From Haliotis asinina (lineage: Eukaryota; Mollusca; Gastropoda; Lepetellida; Haliotidae), in the NCBI RefSeq assembly GCF_037392515.1, contig NC_090288.1, forward strand, positions 55,041,673 through 55,105,672: a DNA stretch of 64,000 nucleotides, read 5' to 3'. The stretch's first letter is position 1. The number at the start of each line of letters is the position of its first letter. Under the pieces are notes generated by a model that made no database searches, was not told the DNA's origin, and saw nothing but the letters and a program-made list of their open reading frames with translations. The position numbers and the translations under genes are program-made. Below are positions 62,140-64,000 of this stretch, piece after piece.

Positions 62140-63280
62140 CTTCAAGTATCAAATATCTTCGTTAATTAACTTAAAGCCATCAATCAACGAAACACTGACA
62201 TATCTGACAGAATATCAAATAATATTTCCGACTTGTAGGCTCCAGAAGATACTTAAAACAAATTATTTCCGATTCTCTGCGTGTCCCATTTTTTGACAAA
62301 CTGACCACTAGTATCCGAATGTCCATCCGCCTAATCATGTAGAATTACAAAGTCCTAGTTTATGTTACTTCAGAGAAATTGCCATTTCCCCACAGAAAAG
62401 TGAATCCATAAAAATTTGGTTACTTGGTCAATGCATTTTCCCAGTACATTGACCCTACCTAACTTGACTTCAATTTTTCCTTATATATTTATCAATGTTT
62501 TATAAACTTTTTAACTCTAAATGTCCTGGTTATACTAAACAAAACCTCAAATTACTATGTCTGGCTAAGTCGGATGTTCTCTGTAAGTACGCATTGCCTG
62601 ATGTTTTTGACAGTCATCATCATGGTTCCTTTCTAATCTTGAATCAATCTTACAATCATGGATTGGTCATATGCAAATTTCCTATAAAGGAATTTGAAGT
62701 GCTCTCCCAAATTTGAACAATATCTGCTTCTCCCAGATGATATTTTCTATGATATTTTATTCTCCTAAAATTTAGAACATGTAACCTTAATGTTTCCATA
62801 GAAAGTGGGAGATGGCAAAATACCCCAAAACAACAAAGATTTTGTAGCTTTTGCGATTCACATTTTAATTGAATTTCTGTAATTATTTTAATGTAATTAT
62901 TTTGCAGGCATACATAAATCATTAATAAAAGAACCATATTGTTCCTGGACAAATTTGTCAAGTTGCACCTGCTTTTCTCAAGTTAAATATCTACCCTTTA
63001 AAATGTATACAAGTTCATTAAGACTGTTGGCAAACACTTTAATTCATGTATCATTCGGTGGTGCATTATTTTGAGCAATATTAATGAGTGATGTTATTAT
63101 CAGTGATGACACTGGTGACATAACTTCCCAAATAATGCTTGGTCCAGTGTTGTTAGAATGGATATTTAATTCCCAAGGGAATCGAGGATGGTGGATTAAA
63201 CTTATGTCAGTAATGTAACTTACTTATTTGATTCTTGTGTCAGTAACTTAAATCATTCATTTCACACTGCTGTCTTTTCA
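62140..63280. other. Intron 1 of the PM20D1-like gene, no further recognised feature
   Basis: AT-rich sequence with no supported frame. It ends in a T-rich acceptor tract before 63282. Confidence 0.45.
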
Positions 63281-63281
63281 G

Positions 63282-63514
63282 CCTTCCCTGTAGTACACTC
63301 GTCTCCGCTTGTGGAGTTTGAGGTCATCAACAACTATAGCCTGCTTTACTCTGTGAAAGGCATGGATGAGTCGCTAACGCCGTACATGTTAACAAGTCAC
63401 CTAGATGTTGTGCCTGCTGAGCCAGAAAAGTGGGAGGTGCTGCCATTTTCTGCTGAGATCAAGGATGGATTCATTTATGGGCGTGGCACCATTGATGACA
63501 AACATGGAGTGATG
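63282..63514 (+). CDS. PM20D1: PM20D1-like N-acyl-amino-acid synthase/hydrolase, exon 2 (gene continues past window)
   Basis: The exon starts after TGTCTTTTCAG, completing a GCC codon with the last base of exon 1, and encodes AFPVVHSSPLVEFE and onward. TSHLDVVPAEPEKWEVLPF holds the first metal-binding His, and GRGTIDDKHGVM holds the bridging Asp plus the catalytic-site Asp two residues after the His motif's pattern, as in M20 peptidases. It ends at ATG|GTTTGT (phase 0), and further exons lie beyond 64000. Exon order, phase and motif spacing fit PM20D1. A related M20 member cannot be excluded. Confidence 0.93.
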
Positions 63515-63534
63515 GTTTGTTTGTTTCTTGCTTA

Positions 63535-63690
63535 TCACTGCGCTAATCAATATTCCAGCAATAAGGTAGCTGAGTTTGGACCAGACAATCCAGTGAGTAA
63601 CGTCATGAGCATCGATGACCCAGTTCAGTGAGTCTGACCACCTGATCCTGTTAGTCACCTCGTATGACAAGCATGGGTTGTTTGAGACTG
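63535..63690 (-). mobile_element. SINE family B, minus strand
   Basis: GCTAATCAATATTCCAGCAAT, GGACCAGACAATCCAGTGAG, CATGAGCATCGATGACC and ATGACAAGCATGGGTTG lie just after the exon 2 donor of the PM20D1-like gene. Confidence 0.75.
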
Positions 63691-64000
63691 GTTCTAACCC
63701 AGATCATCACGTGTGGAGTGGTGGTAATGACATCATAGAGGTGAAGGTCAAACTCGTCTACTGGCATATCCAGCAGACTATAGTTAACAATGTCGTTGCT
63801 CCAGTGATTGTGCATTGAAATGATTTTGCAATTGCTGATCACTAGTGTTCTTAACTTCTTGTGAGTAGTATATGTGACCCCCCTTCAGTACCAGCAGATG
63901 AATTTCTAACAAGTTCATCTGCTGTAACATAGTTAAGAGTTTATTTGTGAATATCAGTATTTTTTTACAGATTCAGATATGTATTTTGTTGTTAAGGCAA

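Overview
This is a eukaryotic nuclear window: short exons with GT-AG introns, several tRNA-derived SINE families, LINE relics, foldback and MITE-like elements, minisatellites and two DIRS-type retrotransposons. The commonest SINE (tRNA-like head, tail ending in GGAATATTGCT..GGCGTAAAACTAAACTCACTCACTC) and the animal-type gene set point to a gastropod mollusc, most likely an abalone (Haliotis). That assignment is an inference from recalled repeat style, not a search.

Layout. 1-2.4 kb: degenerate satellite, then the first coding exon of a minus-strand MFSD4-like sugar transporter (the rest lies beyond base 1), with an unidentified GC-rich candidate terminal exon just upstream of it. 2.4-14 kb: repeat-rich, no recognised gene, with SINEs, MITEs, a LINE 3' end inside a minisatellite, a 31-bp minisatellite and a near-perfect SINE palindrome at 12.5-12.8 kb. 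14.0-18.1 kb: a repeat-poor, AT-rich block that reads as a long 3' UTR exon on the minus strand. 18.56-25.14 kb: an almost complete DIRS-type tyrosine-recombinase retrotransposon on the minus strand, inserted into a SINE. 25.4-42.7 kb: a complete minus-strand gene for cytosolic-type 10-formyltetrahydrofolate dehydrogenase (ALDH1L family), for which I could place 23 coding exons that splice in phase to 901 residues. 42.7-57.5 kb: non-coding sequence with SINE, LINE and MITE relics, a possible 5' UTR exon and promoter of the ALDH1L gene near 54.8-55.0 kb, and a THAP zinc-finger exon (minus) at 56.5 kb. 57.5-64 kb: the first two exons of a plus-strand PM20D1-like M20 peptidase gene, with a decayed DIRS-type element in its first intron. 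The gene continues past base 64000.

The ALDH1L protein joins an N-terminal formyl-THF hydrolase, a phosphopantetheine carrier domain and a C-terminal aldehyde dehydrogenase, so it takes formyl groups from 10-formyl-THF to CO2 with NADP+. All catalytic residues are present. PM20D1 family enzymes join or split N-acyl amino acids. Nothing links the two genes functionally beyond proximity.

Main unusual signals: (1) the DIRS element keeps its inverted terminal repeats and an internal complementary region that matches both outer ends exactly, and it sits in a tRNA-SINE with no target duplication; (2) in three ALDH1L introns (1, 3, 11) a tandem array starts exactly at the 5' splice site, and in introns 1 and 3 the repeat unit itself is a copy of the splice junction; (3) a 126-bp-arm SINE palindrome with one mismatch; (4) three short palindromic MITE-like elements, each at a CCWGG site. 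Coordinates and splice phases were worked out by eye; no alignment or database search was run.
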